Shown here: piece by piece, positions 1 to 11,452 of the stretch
Numbering within the stretch: position 1 is the first letter of the stretch
How the letters are laid out: each line of letters opens with the position of its first letter
From: Zygaena filipendulae
Lineage: Eukaryota > Arthropoda > Insecta > Lepidoptera > Zygaenidae
Direction: 5' to 3'
DNA length: 64,000 bases
NCBI GenBank assembly: GCA_907165275.2
Contig: OU015654.1
Span: 5,287,501-5,351,500 of the forward strand
Notes under the pieces: model-generated
What the model was told of the DNA's origin: nothing
The model's database searches: none
Seen by the model: only the letters and a program-made list of their open reading frames with translations
Made by a program: the position numbers and the translations under genes

Positions 1-70
1 TGGAGTTCTCGCGGAATTGTTCCATACAAACTTTGCATCCCCGTTTCATCCCCTCAGGGGTCAAATTTAT
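1..70 (-). mobile_element. Truncated Helitron-like fragment (rolling-circle family C)
   Basis: It matches the minus-strand orientation of the family that is complete at 52720-53186, sharing the GCGGAATTGTTCCATACAAA core and a CCCCTCAGGGG palindrome. It is cut by the window edge. Confidence 0.55.
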
Positions 71-624
71 ATATAGGTGCTCGAACAGACTTTAAACGCG
101 GGCGCAGTGTTAGACGTTAATTACGTTTTAATGTTTTTTATTTGACAGTTTTCTATATTTTCTAATATGTACCTAGTAAAGCCTATCACCGTTGACTTAT
201 CTCGAAAGAGGCGCTACACAGGCCCACACCACGAGTATTGTGAGTTTTTTAAGTTATCTCAAACGCTGGAGAGACGGTCGCCACTGTCAAGTTTCTGTCC
301 CGATTTGAATAAAATCGTAGATCCAGAGCTGCCTAAAATATGATGTTCAGCAACTTTCGGCGTAACCTCCTAAATACGTTATATCCATTCATAACAAAAT
401 AGTATAACAGATAGCATAAATCATAACAAGCTTTCTTAAGTTTTTCAGCACATCGAAAAATCCGTCGTTATTCGTCAATCATTAATGGTAATGATAAGAC
501 TGGGGCGTAATAGGTATTTCTTTAAACGTACTTAATTCATAACCTGTAGTTCCTATGAATCTCCACTTGAGTGTAATTATTTATTATTATTTATCGTATC
601 CAGGCGCGGTATACCTTGAGAGTT
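71..624. other. Unannotated AT-rich DNA
   Basis: I see no gene, RNA or repeat that I can name here. Confidence 0.5.
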
Positions 625-811
625 AGGCCTTTTGCACTTTGTAAGAAATTTTCTTATGTCTTACAAGCATCCAACAAAAATTACTACGCACGTGTCATAT
701 CCACATTTTTTGTAATGTGTACGGTCCCATATAATAACCAAAGCGACTGGATGTCTTATAAGACATTTCTTATAAGTCACAAAAAAAATTCTTATAATGT
801 GCAAAAGGCCT
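625..811. mobile_element. MITE with AGGCCTTTTGCAC termini
   Basis: A 187-bp inverted repeat. The left end AGGCCTTTTGCACTTT pairs with the right end GTGCAAAAGGCCT, and TCTTATGT / CTTATAAG motifs recur inside. No open frame of its own is meaningful. The target-site duplication is not clear. Confidence 0.6.
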
Positions 812-1057
812 GATTCCATTGTGTTTCTGCTTTAGTATGAGGATATCTTTGCGGAATTTTGAATGATTTCACTTATCTTCTATAATACACGTTTGAAACA
901 AAAAAAAAATACGCATAAAACTTTAATAACTACGTACCTGCGTACAATCCATACATTGCATGCATTTGAATTTAGAATTATAAATTAATATCTATTTTAG
1001 TGTTTTTTTTATCATAATCTCAAAATCATTGTCAATTCGTCTTTGTTTTATTTGTAA

Positions 1058-1337
1058 CTAGTTGTGCTCCGCGGTTTCAACCACGTGAAACGCTTTTATA
1101 TAACAATCTTTTTCCCGAGATCCGATTTAAATGAAACAAAGCCTATATATTGCTCCAAACTAAGCTTAATCTACGAAAAAACCGCATTACAATCAGTTCA
1201 GTAGATTCGGAGATTATCGTAAACAAGGAAATAGACAGAAAAGAATTTTAAAAATGGTCGTTTGTGTTTGCCCTCTTCCAATTATTGGTAAAAAATATTC
1301 AATATACAAAAAAGCGAATTCTACTCTGTTATCTATA
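1058..1337 (-). mobile_element. Helitron-like element, family B
   Basis: On the minus strand it starts near the AGAGTAGAATTCGC end and finishes GCACAACTAG. It shares the conserved body with the copies at 13845-14152 and 27649-27959: the TTCAGTAGATTC segment and ACAGACAGAAAAG. Diverged and non-coding. Confidence 0.6.
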
Positions 1338-3539
1338 TGTTACTTATATATTAGTTTTAACTTGATATGTCAAAACTAAGAACAAAAATACAGTAAATGT
1401 ATCTAAAGTTATGTACAAAATTCATTTACCGGATTGAAAATATACAGTAAACTCAATAGAATAGATACTACGAGTACCTATAACTACCTATTATTAGGAC
1501 AATAATTCTATTATGTAACCGCTTATACGTTAATAACATATTAAACAGGTGACATATTGTGTGAGACACGCGCTGATTAAGGATATACCTACGAAGTAAT
1601 ACGTAGTATTACAGCAGACAATAATATTAGGTAGGTATGTGAATTAGCATAAAATTGTTTCATCAATGGCATGCTTCTTCCTCGTACCTACGTAGAATGA
1701 ATACCTATGTAAAGTATTTTTGTTTGAAACGGTCTTGTATGTTATAGTGGGACACATTACTCGATTTTATAGCACCTTTGTATAAGGCTCGGTGGACACG
1801 GTGGGATGACGTGTGAAGGGATTTTATAGTTGAAATTTGAGTGATAATAGTCGTAAATACAAAATACTAGGTACATTACAAGTGTGGGACGTCTGTCATT
1901 AGTATAAGTTCTGACTTATGTTGGCCCGAGCTGAAAGCGAGGGTCAGCAGTCGGAACAAGTTGGACTGTTTTTAATACAGTTGCAAAAAAAATTAAAATA
2001 AAATAATAAGAATTCTGACTTACATGAAGTTTAGTTTCTCAATAATCTTGTAGGTACCGACCTACCTAATATTGTACATATTTATATCGTTAAATCACAT
2101 CCTAATCATAAAATAATAATTATGTTGTAATTAACGTAAACATTGACATTTTAATAGTTTTCAATTGATGTATATCGATATTATTGTCTATACAAACAAA
2201 ATATATAATATACCGAGTAAAAATTTATTAAAATGGCGCCAAATACTATCGCGAGTTTGTCTTTCGTCTGCGCACTGAGAAGGTAGGCAAACGTCGTGCG
2301 TGTCATACAGCCGAGCCGGCTAGAGTTTGTTTTATAATTAATTTTAGTTAATAATAATAATTCTTTAAATATTTGAATAAATATAACTTTTTGTCTTAAA
2401 AATACGGATAAAAATCACTAGTGCGTAATTGTCAACTTTCCGCGCGCTCGACAGCCTAATAGAGCACTTTTTGAGCAACTGTATAAGAAAAATATATTAA
2501 CAGCATTTTGCTTATTGTCACCATAATCATTAAAATTTTAACCATAATATCTACATCTCTCAACACTACCCAAGGGTCACTAAATGCCTCTTTTCTTTGT
2601 ATTGTCGCTGACGTGCCGACAAATCAAATGTAAATGTCATACACCCATATTAACCCGGCCCTTCGCTTAGGTTTTCTCTGTGATTATCAGTGTGTTAGTA
2701 GATAACATAATATGTAAGCACTATCGAGAACTTGACTATGTACCTTGTTTAAATTACACCCTGGATACTTTTTATAAGTCGTTTAATTTGTTTATAGATT
2801 TTGTTAATTTTAAATAGTTGTGCGTTACTCCAGTGCCGCGCATGGCCAGTGTAGTAAGAAAGCGAAAAGGGGTTTCTCGGTATTAGCGACATTTAAGATA
2901 AGATAAAAGATCTTGCAAATATCAAAGAATTTACATATAGTAACTACCTATTGCAAAACGGAAACAAATTCCAATATTAAAACTCAGGGTCAAAGAGTAT
3001 AGATGTAAAATACATTTCGAATTTGTATAAAATAAGTAATAGATGCTATTTTGACGGTTATTAATGAGCATGAAGCAAATCTTAACCGTCTTGTACTTAA
3101 TTTGAGCCATCAAAAGTGTTTCTAAATTGCAAATAATAATTTTTATTTATATTGTAATTGTCAATTACGAATTAAGGTCAGTATTGTTTCGGGTCATTTA
3201 GAAATAGTTATGGCAACTTTCATCAACCACCATTGCGGTAGATTTCATGAATGGCATGGAGAAGTGTATTTTAAAATTTTACACGTATCTTATTTATACC
3301 TACTTCTATATTGACTGTAGTACCAGTTCTTTTTATAGTTTTGCGCATCTACATTGAACGGGAAGTAAGTTACAACGTCGACGATTGTTGTTCGGAGGTG
3401 GAATAACCGGACCATACGTGTGGTCGTCTGCATAATGTTGTTGATCTTGATTCTTGGCAACTTTGAGCGAGATTTCGTTACGTCTGGAGGCTAATGGACA
3501 AAGCGACTTGCAATTTTCGTGAAACTAAGTAGATTTGAT
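1338..3539. other. Gene-free AT-rich interval
   Basis: Mostly unrecognised AT-rich DNA. A short GC-richer patch at about 2235-2335 and another at about 2436-2470 could belong to an upstream noncoding exon or promoter of the elongase, but no splice link can be shown. A fragment near 1920-1945 has repeat-like GAGCTGAAAGCGAGGGTC. Confidence 0.4.
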
Positions 3540-3711
3540 GTTTTGTTTGTTTGTTATGATTTAACTCAAAAACTACTGTAACGATTTTAGAAATTCTTTC
3601 ACTATTAGAATGCTAGGTACGTTATCCTCGAGTAACATAGGCTATATTGTAACCCGGAATTCCCTCAGGAACTCCGAAATTACCGCGGGTAAAACTACAG
3701 AGAACAGCTAG
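3540..3711 (+). mobile_element. Helitron-like element, truncated
   Basis: It ends with GAACAGCTAG at 3702-3711 and retains the ACTCCGAAATTACCGCGGGT subterminal hairpin region. The 5' end is eroded into GTTTGTTTGTT. Confidence 0.6.
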
Positions 3712-4801
3712 TTATGTCTATAAATTATGTCAGGTTATAAATAATATGTGTCAGCAATAAAAACGCGTTTCTAATTTTGTTAATACAACCAGTCGATTTC
3801 ATTACTTCATAGCTAGTGAAATTCTTCCGTAATTAAAATAATAAAAGAAACCGCCAGTAAATAAACTTATTCAGCAACGGAAATAGTGCAACTTTTTTTT
3901 AATGGGATGAAAATTGTTGTTTTCATCACCTGCAACGGTATAATGGGCATAATGCCAGGGTCGGATCCTGTCTATTGCGAGCCTATTAAAAGGCAGTTGA
4001 TGATGCATAGGTATTGTTTACAAACGCAAATTGGCAACATCTGACACAATGGAGAATAGGTATGGTCTCTATTTCTTGTTCTAGATAATCGACTAGTTAT
4101 CTGCGCAACTATAGCGAATGATCTTGACTACTTTAATTACAGCGACTTGATTGCTGCGGAAACGTTATTGAACGCTTAACTTAATGGAGGTACTGTGGGT
4201 AAAACCTACGAAACTGTATTCCGTCATACTTTACATAATTATACACATTGCTTCAAATGTGCATGTATATAATAATTTCCAACCAAAGTAACACGAGCGG
4301 CCTTGATATTGAGTAACCGTAAACAAACTGAAACAGCTTTAGAGGATTGTAAACCTTAAGTTAGCCGTGTACTTCTGAAGCCCAGTATATCACAAATGTT
4401 AGAGTCAAGTGTACCTACCTAATGACGGAAGACAGGGTCGAAGTCAGGGACGAATGAAAACGAAGTCGTGTGTATGCTGCGCCGGCACCCACCACATTTG
4501 TTTATGCAACGTAAATCGAGCTCGTATATGAAGTGAAATATTTGCTGTTTTGATTGTTCGAATATCTTCTATCAGTACAGAGAAAACCACATAGTGAGTC
4601 TGGATATATAGATATAACAACGTATACATACCGTTTAAACCGCTGCCGCGCTGCCGGTGGGTCTATAAACTTAAAATTACGCACATCAAGACTTTACTAG
4701 GTACTAATGCAAGCATTAACAATAAGGGAAGAAGGTAAGAAAACTTTCGTGAAAATGCTTCTTCTTCCTTAAAAACTGAAAAGGAAACTATCGTAAAAGT
4801 A
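3712..4801. other. Gene-free interval
   Basis: AT-rich DNA without a recognisable gene, RNA or repeat. Confidence 0.45.
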
Positions 4802-5126
4802 TACAACGTGTTAATGAATTAACTGAAAACTAGAAAGTAGTTTGCTCAGAATCAATGTATATAGGTTATATTTTTCATTTTTACTAGCCCATGTCTAAAT
4901 TATTTATAATACAATATTTGGCGCGTACGCCGCCCGCAACAAAAAAATCGAACCGGTAGGCGCGGGCGTAGCGCTTGGAATTTCGTAGATAGGTCACCTC
5001 CAAACTAATGTTAAATAACTTTTAAAGTATAAATTTATTCGATATAAAATATATTTTAATCATATTATTGCTTATTTTTTTAAATGGGGTATATCAGGTT
5101 TTCAGTTAATTCATTAACACGTTGTA
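4802..5126 (+). mobile_element. MITE family with TACAACGTGTTAATGAATTA inverted repeats, copy 1
   Basis: A 325-bp element whose termini form ~29-bp inverted repeats (TACAACGTGTTAATGAATTA... and its mirror at 5098-5126). The interior has a GC-rich patch (GGCGCGTACGCCGCCCGCA). A full second copy is at 21270-21642 in the opposite orientation, and a third, heavily interrupted copy is at 32344-33714. Confidence 0.8.
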
Positions 5127-5676
5127 TATCACATAGTTATTTTTAAAGATCTTCCTGGAAATCGATGTGTGGGCTTTATTTTTAAAACAAACAAACACGT
5201 TGGTATCACTACAGGGTTTTTGGTTATACAATCCCCTTTGATAAACCAGGAAAAAATTTAAATTGCGTGTTAAACTTAAAGCTTTATGCGAAATTAATTA
5301 TAGGTTAATTAAATAAAAAATATTGTTTAAATATTGTGTAAGGAAGTAAAGTCGATATTTGCTAGTGGTATAGTGTATTAAGGATTCTTATGTATGTGTA
5401 TGAGTGCGTAGGTAGATATAATATTTTTTGTTTATTTATACCTATTGTTAAATGCATGTTTTAATAAAGAGTAATGAGGTTAACACTTCAAAATGATTTG
5501 AGTCTGAATCCAATTTTGATTTGACTTCAAATTGAAATCATATTTAGAATCATGTTAATGTCTAAAGATAACGTCCAACAAGTCAACAAAAATGGATTGC
5601 TTTCGTTGACAACATAATGAAATCGAGAAATTTGACAGATAAATTCGTTACAGCTTCGATAGAGACGCGATCCCAG

Positions 5677-6619
5677 GGGGGCAATTCTCGCACATTCGAA
5701 GTAGACTCGGACTCGAGATAAAGTTCGAATTCGAACATTAAATCGAGATGAAGTCAAGTTGAGCAATTCTCGACATGTCGACTTCGACATTTCTCGAATG
5801 AAAGCCGTTCGAACTGCTTCGACTGGTCGGAAGCGGTCGAGACGTAAATTACGAATTCGAATCTTCATAAATGTCCAATAGCGGTGTCGTGCGTGACAGT
5901 TTCAGAAGTTGTTGTTGTTTTTTATCTTCGCCCCATCTGGGACAGGCAAGGGACGTTGAGCCATACAGCCAAGTCATATGTTACAGTTTTAGAAGTTTAT
6001 TATGTATTAGTAAATATACTCCGTATTAAGTGTTATGGTGGTAATTAACTGCAACTTCATAGCTTAAAGTTCCGATTAAGCATCGAAATGCATATCAGCA
6101 ACCCAATTGGATGTAAATATAACTTCAGAAAAAAAAACAAGGGAATCGTATTCTATACAGCCAATTCAGGCTGTATGAACTACGATCCCTTTGCCTTCCC
6201 CAAAAACGGGTAAAAACAAAAACTAATATTATGCATCACGATCCGTACTACGCAAACTAATTTAAACAAAATTAAAGTGATGTTGTAAAAGTGATAAAAG
6301 TAAGAACTTTTCTTTTTTTTGGTACAAATATATTGTAAAATATGTTAGTTCTTGATATAAAACGATGCACACTATTTAAAAACTTTAAAAAGCTGCTGCC
6401 TTTTTAGCTCCAGATGAATCATGTAGAATGGAATGGATACGGCTTTCGAATAAGCTTTTACTGGCAACATTTTACACTATAAACTCGAAGTCTAGTTCGA
6501 TTTGTGTTGAGAATAGGAGATACGAAGAAACAGGTTCGAGTATCGAGATTTTGTGGTCGACATAGGGATCGAACAGCAATCTCGAGTTCGAGATTTTTTC
6601 GAAGGAGGCGAGAATTGGG
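5677..6619. mobile_element. Putative 943-bp DNA transposon remnant with TCCCAG target duplication
   Basis: The left end GGGGGCAATTCTCGCAC and the right end (CGAGAATTGGG) form imperfect inverted repeats. TCCCAG at 5671-5676 and 6620-6625 looks like a 6-bp target duplication. Flanks and subterminal regions are crowded with TCGA/TTCGAA motifs. No transposase frame is visible. Confidence 0.5.
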
Positions 6620-6625
6620 TCCCAG

Positions 6626-7740
6626 AGCTTCAAAAGTAACAAAATTTGATACCGTTTCGATCCTGCGATTCGAGCTCGATTGTGTTTTCGATTGATCTTA
6701 ACTTACTAACGGAATAGACACTGCACAGCTCATAACATTGAAGAAAACCTAAGAAGCTACAATTTTGTTCCATTTGTTCCAAACATTATTGTATAATAAT
6801 TAGACGCTGCAGAGCTCACGAAATAAAGAAAACCTAAGCCGCGTTAATATTATTTCATATTTTTTTCCACTACCTGAAGAAGTTTTTACAAAAATAATCT
6901 CTACGAGGTTTGTTGTTCTAACCGTATTGAACAACGTTTTCTTAGTCCGTGAATGTAGCTGCTAATCGAGGGTTGGTCGTGGTTCGGCACTCAAAAGACG
7001 GGTTAAAGAGTTACCAGAGTCGACATTAAGTGAGCCAGGTCAGCAAGTTCGCCAAGCGTGTCAAATTAATAGTGTAAAGTGTTTTTGGTTGCATTGATTG
7101 TCTACATGAACTCGTCGTCCAAAAACAAGAAACAACGAATTTAATAATAAAAAATAAACAATAGCCCATTAGTAAATTGTATTACAAGAATAACAATAAG
7201 AATTTTATGGTCAAGAGTTTAGTATTACATCAAATAATTCATTACTAGTGGATCTCGCAATAGGTCTTGACTCAATCTAGGGATCCATCTTTACAAGTAG
7301 GTAAGCAAATTATCACAAAATATGGTATTTTTTAATGGCGGTATTTCAAATTCCGAGTTCAGATAGTTCCATTCACCTTATAAATTACTTAAAAAAAAAT
7401 TATCATCATGTAGGTACCTACTCTCTCTCCATAATCTCGGACTGATTCCGGTTATTCGATAGGCTTGGGGACACAAGTCCAACTCGTAGAGGCCCCTGAA
7501 GGTAAAAGAAAATTTGATGTCATGTGGTACAGTTGCCGGATTGTGCAATGTGCTTGCTGGTAATATTCACGTTAGTAATAATTAAGTACAGCTGGCAGCT
7601 GCTGGAACTATGCAGGTATTATAGAATTATGGAAAGGAGTAAAAATTCTATGGATCTCAGTTTTGAGTAAACCTAATAACGGACTATCGCTATAAGTTTC
7701 GGACGTTTATCTAAATTAGCGATAAACTCATTCAAAGTGG
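6626..7740. other. Gene-free interval
   Basis: AT-rich DNA. A ~30-bp motif (CACAGCTCA...AAGAAAACCTAAG) recurs at about 6721 and 6808. A GC-richer stretch at 6960-7090 has no reading frame of interest. Nothing else is recognised. Confidence 0.4.
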
Positions 7741-8087
7741 AAGGCGGTGATTCGACGCTGTGGGCCTCCACTTTGCCACCGTGTAGTACAGCGGCTGGCA
7801 GGTAACACCGGTGTGGTGACTCAGGGGTATAGAGAGGTGTGCTGCGCTTGCCCTTGCGCCCTTTAAAAGTTGCATCTATAGCATATAGCTCTGACGACTA
7901 CGGACGGTCTATAAAGGGAAATCGGAGGCGAGATTCCTTCCAGCTCCCTTGGGTTCCACTGGCCCGATGAAGGCTCACCGAAACGATGACCCTGACCGAC
8001 TCCCTAGAGCACTCGGGATCGTCGTTACTCACCAACAGCTCGCCACAAGTTGCACTGCGGCCTTATTATTATTATATCTGGGCGACA
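7741..8087 (+). repeat. GC-richer repeat-like segment ending in (TTA)n
   Basis: A 350-bp stretch with higher GC than its flanks ends CTGCGGCCTTATTATTATTA, resembling a LINE 3' UTR with a simple tail. No coding similarity is seen. The assignment rests on composition and tail only. Confidence 0.35.
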
Positions 8088-8289
8088 GAGCTTCGCTCAT
8101 AGCGCCATCTGTTGCTAAGTAGAAAAACACTGTCAAACACTCATTTTTCATTGCCTGAAAACACGGATAAAACGACGTTTTATAAAAATGAAATCTAGCT
8201 AGATGGATTAATCGCCCCCGAAACCCCCTGCATACTATATTTCATGAAAATCATTAGAGTCGTTTCCAAGATTTCCGAAGTTCAGAGGA

Positions 8290-8469
8290 CATATAGGTAC
8301 TCTTTATCCTGGAATTCCCGCGGGAACTCTGATATTAACAACGGTGAAATCTAATGAAATTTTGCATACAAGTTGTCAGGGGTATAGAAAAGGACATAGG
8401 GTACTTTTTACGCTGAAATTCCCGCGGGAACTCTGAAATTAACGCGGGTGAAACGCGGGTAACAGCTGG
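8290..8469 (+). mobile_element. Helitron-like 3' fragments, duplicated
   Basis: Two overlapping partial copies of the GGAATTCCCGCGGGAACTCT subterminal region lie at about 8311 and 8420. The second ends GGGTAACAGCTGG, a decayed form of the CAGCTAG terminus. Confidence 0.55.
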
Positions 8470-8489
8470 TATATGTATAATAATAATAA

Positions 8490-8953
8490 TAATCCACTTC
8501 ACAACACACAGATCTACTTGATCTCACACTAAGCTATAAGCTTGTGTCGTGGAAACCAAGCAAACGTGGTATAAAATATACTACACATATCCTACTAATA
8601 TTATAAATGTGAAAGTGTGGATGTTTGAATGTTTGGATGTTTGTTACTCAATCACGCAAAAACGGCTTAACGGATTTGGATGAAATTTGGCATGCACGTT
8701 GTCAGGGGTACAGAGAAGAACATAGGGTAGTTTTTATCTTGGAATTCCCGCGGAAACTCCGAAATCATTTCAGGTGAAACCGCGGGGCACAGCTAGTTAT
8801 TACATACATATTATACTATAGATATATATATACACACCCAAACTGGAAAATGGAAACCTGTTTTCATCACACAAAGTCCACCCCCACCGGTAATCGAACC
8901 CGGAACCTCTTGATTAGCGTTCAGGCATGGTGACCATTGCGCTAATCGGGTCG
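8490..8953 (-). mobile_element. tRNA-derived SINE copy 1, with nested Helitron
   Basis: On the minus strand the head (8953-8885) reads like a tRNA: an A-box-like TTAGCGCAATGG (8945-8934) and a B box GGTTCGATTAC (8900-8890). The body (8490-8589 and 8797-8884) matches the copy at 59560-59810, including CACAACACACAGATCTACTT and GCAAACGTGGTATA. The body is split by a complete 207-bp Helitron-like insertion. Confidence 0.8.
8590..8796 (+). mobile_element. Complete Helitron-like element (family A), inserted in the SINE
   Basis: It starts TCCTACTAATATTATAAATG, ends GGGGCACAGCTAG and is flanked by A (8589) and T (8797). Helitrons insert between A and T, begin TC and end CTRR, with a 3' subterminal hairpin (here GGTGAAACCGCGGGG). 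The interior GAATTCCCGCGGAAACTCCG is shared by about thirty copies in this window. Non-autonomous; probably the Lep1/Helitron-like superfamily described from Lepidoptera. Confidence 0.8.
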
Positions 8954-9010
8954 TTGTCGTCGTATAGTATATACATACATACAAGAATTGCTCGTTTAAA
9001 GATATTATGG

Positions 9011-9734
9011 TAGATAAAAAATGTAGGTTCAAATAACAATGATTATGTTTTGTTTATTTGGAAAATTTTAAGGATCAAGGCATCAAGGTAATAAAGAACG
9101 CGAATCATTTTATAAATTATGGCTGTATTTTTTTGCATTCGTTACGTAAAATATAACTTTTTGTGACCAAACGGTCAGGACCCAGTATAGCTGGTTGTTT
9201 GGAATTATTTTAAAACGCAAATAAGTTTGTTTTTTATTTATTATTAAATACCGACCAGCATTGTATGTATAAATACTATATTAATATCTGTATGTAATAA
9301 AAGGAATGAAGCGATATCGACAAAATACGTATAAAAGACTAGTTTCATTGAACACGTCCACGTAAAGGCTACCAGCCTTGAATAGAGTCGGCCGTGTAGG
9401 ATTTTAAAAGTTCGTTCAACATCAATAGTTTCCTCGTATTCTCATTTGAAACTGCGCATACATAGCTATTAGCTAATGTCTATATTATTAAAATACTGTT
9501 TATATAGCACTCAATAATTTCTTACAATGATTCATTATCCTGTGTGAATTTCTAATAGACTTACCTCGCATAGTTCGAATTAAAAAAAATTCTTTCCATA
9601 GAGTGTGATACCTTTAGCTGTGTTTACGGCCTGTGCCATGACTCATGAGAGATGCTTTGTGAACGGAGTACACCGGGAGTAGTGGGTTCAATTCTGTTAT
9701 TACTTGGGACACACTACGTATTCGGTGCTGACAC
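9011..9734. other. Gene-free interval
   Basis: AT-rich DNA; nothing recognised. Confidence 0.45.
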
Positions 9735-9913
9735 TTTTTCACCCGCGATAATTTCGAAGTTCCCGCGGAATTGTTCCATACAAACTTTTCATCCCCTTAG
9801 GGGTTGAATTTTCAAAAATCCTTTCTTATCGGATGCCTATGTCATACAAAGAACACACCCTCCAAGTTTCAGGTCTATCTATCTATCTATCTATATAGAT
9901 AGATAGATAGATT
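9735..9913 (-). mobile_element. Helitron-like family C copy ending in a TCTA palindromic microsatellite
   Basis: The minus-strand copy retains the CCGCGATAATTTCGAAGTTC region, the CCCCTTAGGGG palindrome and the GCATCCGATAAG body, then runs into (TCTA)n/(TAGA)n at 9876-9913, which is itself a perfect palindrome. Same family as 52720-53186. Confidence 0.65.
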
Positions 9914-10467
9914 AAATTATATTAAATTTTAGGTGTAGATAATAAATGTAGGTACACATTTCTTTGTTCATTTTTATGTGCTGACATTATGGTAAAAAAT
10001 ATCATCAAGTGGAATCTGTGCAATTGTCTCTCAGAGTCTATCAAAGTCTAAAATGTAGATAATATTAAAAATAATATAGTATTATACATAAAATGACAGT
10101 GAGCTCTCTCAATTAATTTGTTTTATATTTTTTATGATATTTAGATAAATACCTACACGCACTCATACATACATACATAAATATTAAATACATAGGTACA
10201 TACACACATACATCATCATACATACACACATAGGTATCTACATCATACATATAATCTCTGATAAAAATGAAATAGTATTTTCTCAGTAGATTTATTGTAC
10301 ACACGGAAAGATAGATTTTTTCTTTAAAATTTCATTTTAGGTAATTTTAAAAACAAAATTCAGAAGTTTTAATTTTCAGATCTGGGTAGGTATAACATAT
10401 TAAGTATAGGTACTACGTCACCTTCAGTAGTCTAGGCTGGCCGTTGAAGCTACTTTTTATGTTTAAC

Positions 10468-10640
10468 CAGCTGTTCCCCGTGGTTTCATCCGCGGTAACT
10501 TCAGAGTTCCTGCAAGAATTCCGGGATAAACAGTACCCCATATCCTTCTCTGTACCCCTGACACCGTGTATGCAAAAATTCGTGGTGATCGGTCCAGCCG
10601 TTAACGAGTGAAAGCGTTGGTAACAAAGTACTTTTCTTGA
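10468..10640 (-). mobile_element. Helitron-like element, family A
   Basis: The minus-strand 3' end is CAGCTGG (decayed). The body has GGAATTCTTGCAGGAACTC, TACCCCATATCC and ACACGGTGTCAGGGGTACAG. The 5' end is degraded. Confidence 0.6.
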
Positions 10641-10670
10641 CACTTCCAACAATTAATTATTATCGTTATA

Positions 10671-10882
10671 CTAGCTGTTTCCCGGGGTGTCACCCGAGTT
10701 AATTTCGGAGATCTTGCGGGAATTCCGGGATAAAAAGTACCCTATGTCCTTCTCTGTAGATAATAATACTCCTAATAATGCGTAGGTATGCCAAATTTCA
10801 TGATAATTGGTTGAGCTGTTGAGCCGTGAAAGCGTAACAAACAAACAAACAAACTCACTTTTAAAATAATAGTATCTAAGGA
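10671..10882 (-). mobile_element. Helitron-like element, family A, near complete
   Basis: Bounded on the minus strand by TCCTTAGATACTATT and AAACAGCTAG, with A-T flanks. It has (GTTT)n and the GAATTCCCGCAAGATCTCC subterminal segment. A small internal segment (about 10762-10786) departs from the other copies. Confidence 0.7.
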
Positions 10883-11306
10883 TTTCGACCAATTTACACA
10901 AAACCTTGGTAAATTGTATACCTTCCTCATAAATCACTGTATCTGTTGGTGTAAACTGCTTGAAAAGCCGTTCAGTATTATAGGTTTTGAGTTCATCGCC
11001 AACAGACAGACACGCGGTGGAGGTTTTTTTTATAATATGTATACGTAAGTTGGTTAGACATAGGGAAATCACAACACCAACCTAGTGTTGTGTCCACCGA
11101 CACTGAATCAGTATAGTTGTTAGGTACTTACGATTACTTTAGTTAGTATAGTATTATATTATCTGTGCTTTAGTTATTAGTTGTTACTTATAATATCTAT
11201 CCTATGATATACGTACCTATATTTATCCTGTTTACCATAGATACGGGTTTTATTCAATATAGTTAAGTCAACAATAGTACATAATATTATGTTTTTTTAT
11301 TTGCAG
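10883..11306 (+). other. Elongase upstream intron sequence
   Basis: The acceptor of the first coding exon lies at 11305-11306, so this is intronic. The upstream untranslated exon is not identified, and no repeat is recognised. Confidence 0.45.
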
Positions 11307-11452
11307 TGAAAATGGAAGCGCTGAGCAGGCTTGTAGCGGGTTATCATGACTTAATGGACAACAAGAGCGACCAGCGGGTCAAAGACTGGTTTCTCATGTC
11401 ATCGCCCTTTCCCACGCTGGCGATATGTCTCTCCTACTTCTTAATAGTCAAA
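11307..11452 (+). CDS. ELOVL coding exon 1 (residues 1-47)
   Basis: The acceptor TTTGCAG ends at 11306, and the ATG at 11312-11314 begins [20 protein letters not shown]. The donor AAA|GTAAGA follows 11452 in phase 0. An in-frame GTG at 11306 spans the splice site and is not a start. The exon encodes the cytosolic or lumenal N-terminus and the first hydrophobic segment ([12 protein letters not shown]). Confidence 0.93.

Larger units (their letters stand above)
8088..9010 (+). mobile_element. Outer repeat element interrupted by nested insertions
   Basis: The left part starts GGGCGACAGAGCTTCGCTC (8091) and continues through a CCCCGAAACCCCCTGCATAC segment. The right end at about 8980-9009 carries ACAAGAATTGCTCGTTTAAA. 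I recall these as the two ends of one common lepidopteran repeat, so the 8290-8980 block (Helitron-like fragment, SINE, second Helitron) would be inserted into it. This is inference from memory of the family. Confidence 0.4.

Noticed and set aside
2235..2470. GC-richer patches as an elongase promoter or 5' exon
   Set aside because: No splice-site chain or initiator that I could tie to the gene; kept only as a remark.
5527..5868. 113-codon minus-strand open frame
   Set aside because: It overlaps the end of a putative transposon and is driven by TCGA-rich repeat motifs; no similarity recognised.
8885..8953. Possible tRNA gene
   Set aside because: It has A- and B-box-like motifs but poor cloverleaf arms and is the head of a SINE with a second copy at 59.8 kb.
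9876..9913. Palindromic TCTA/TAGA array as a regulatory site
   Set aside because: Simple microsatellite at a repeat end; no further support.
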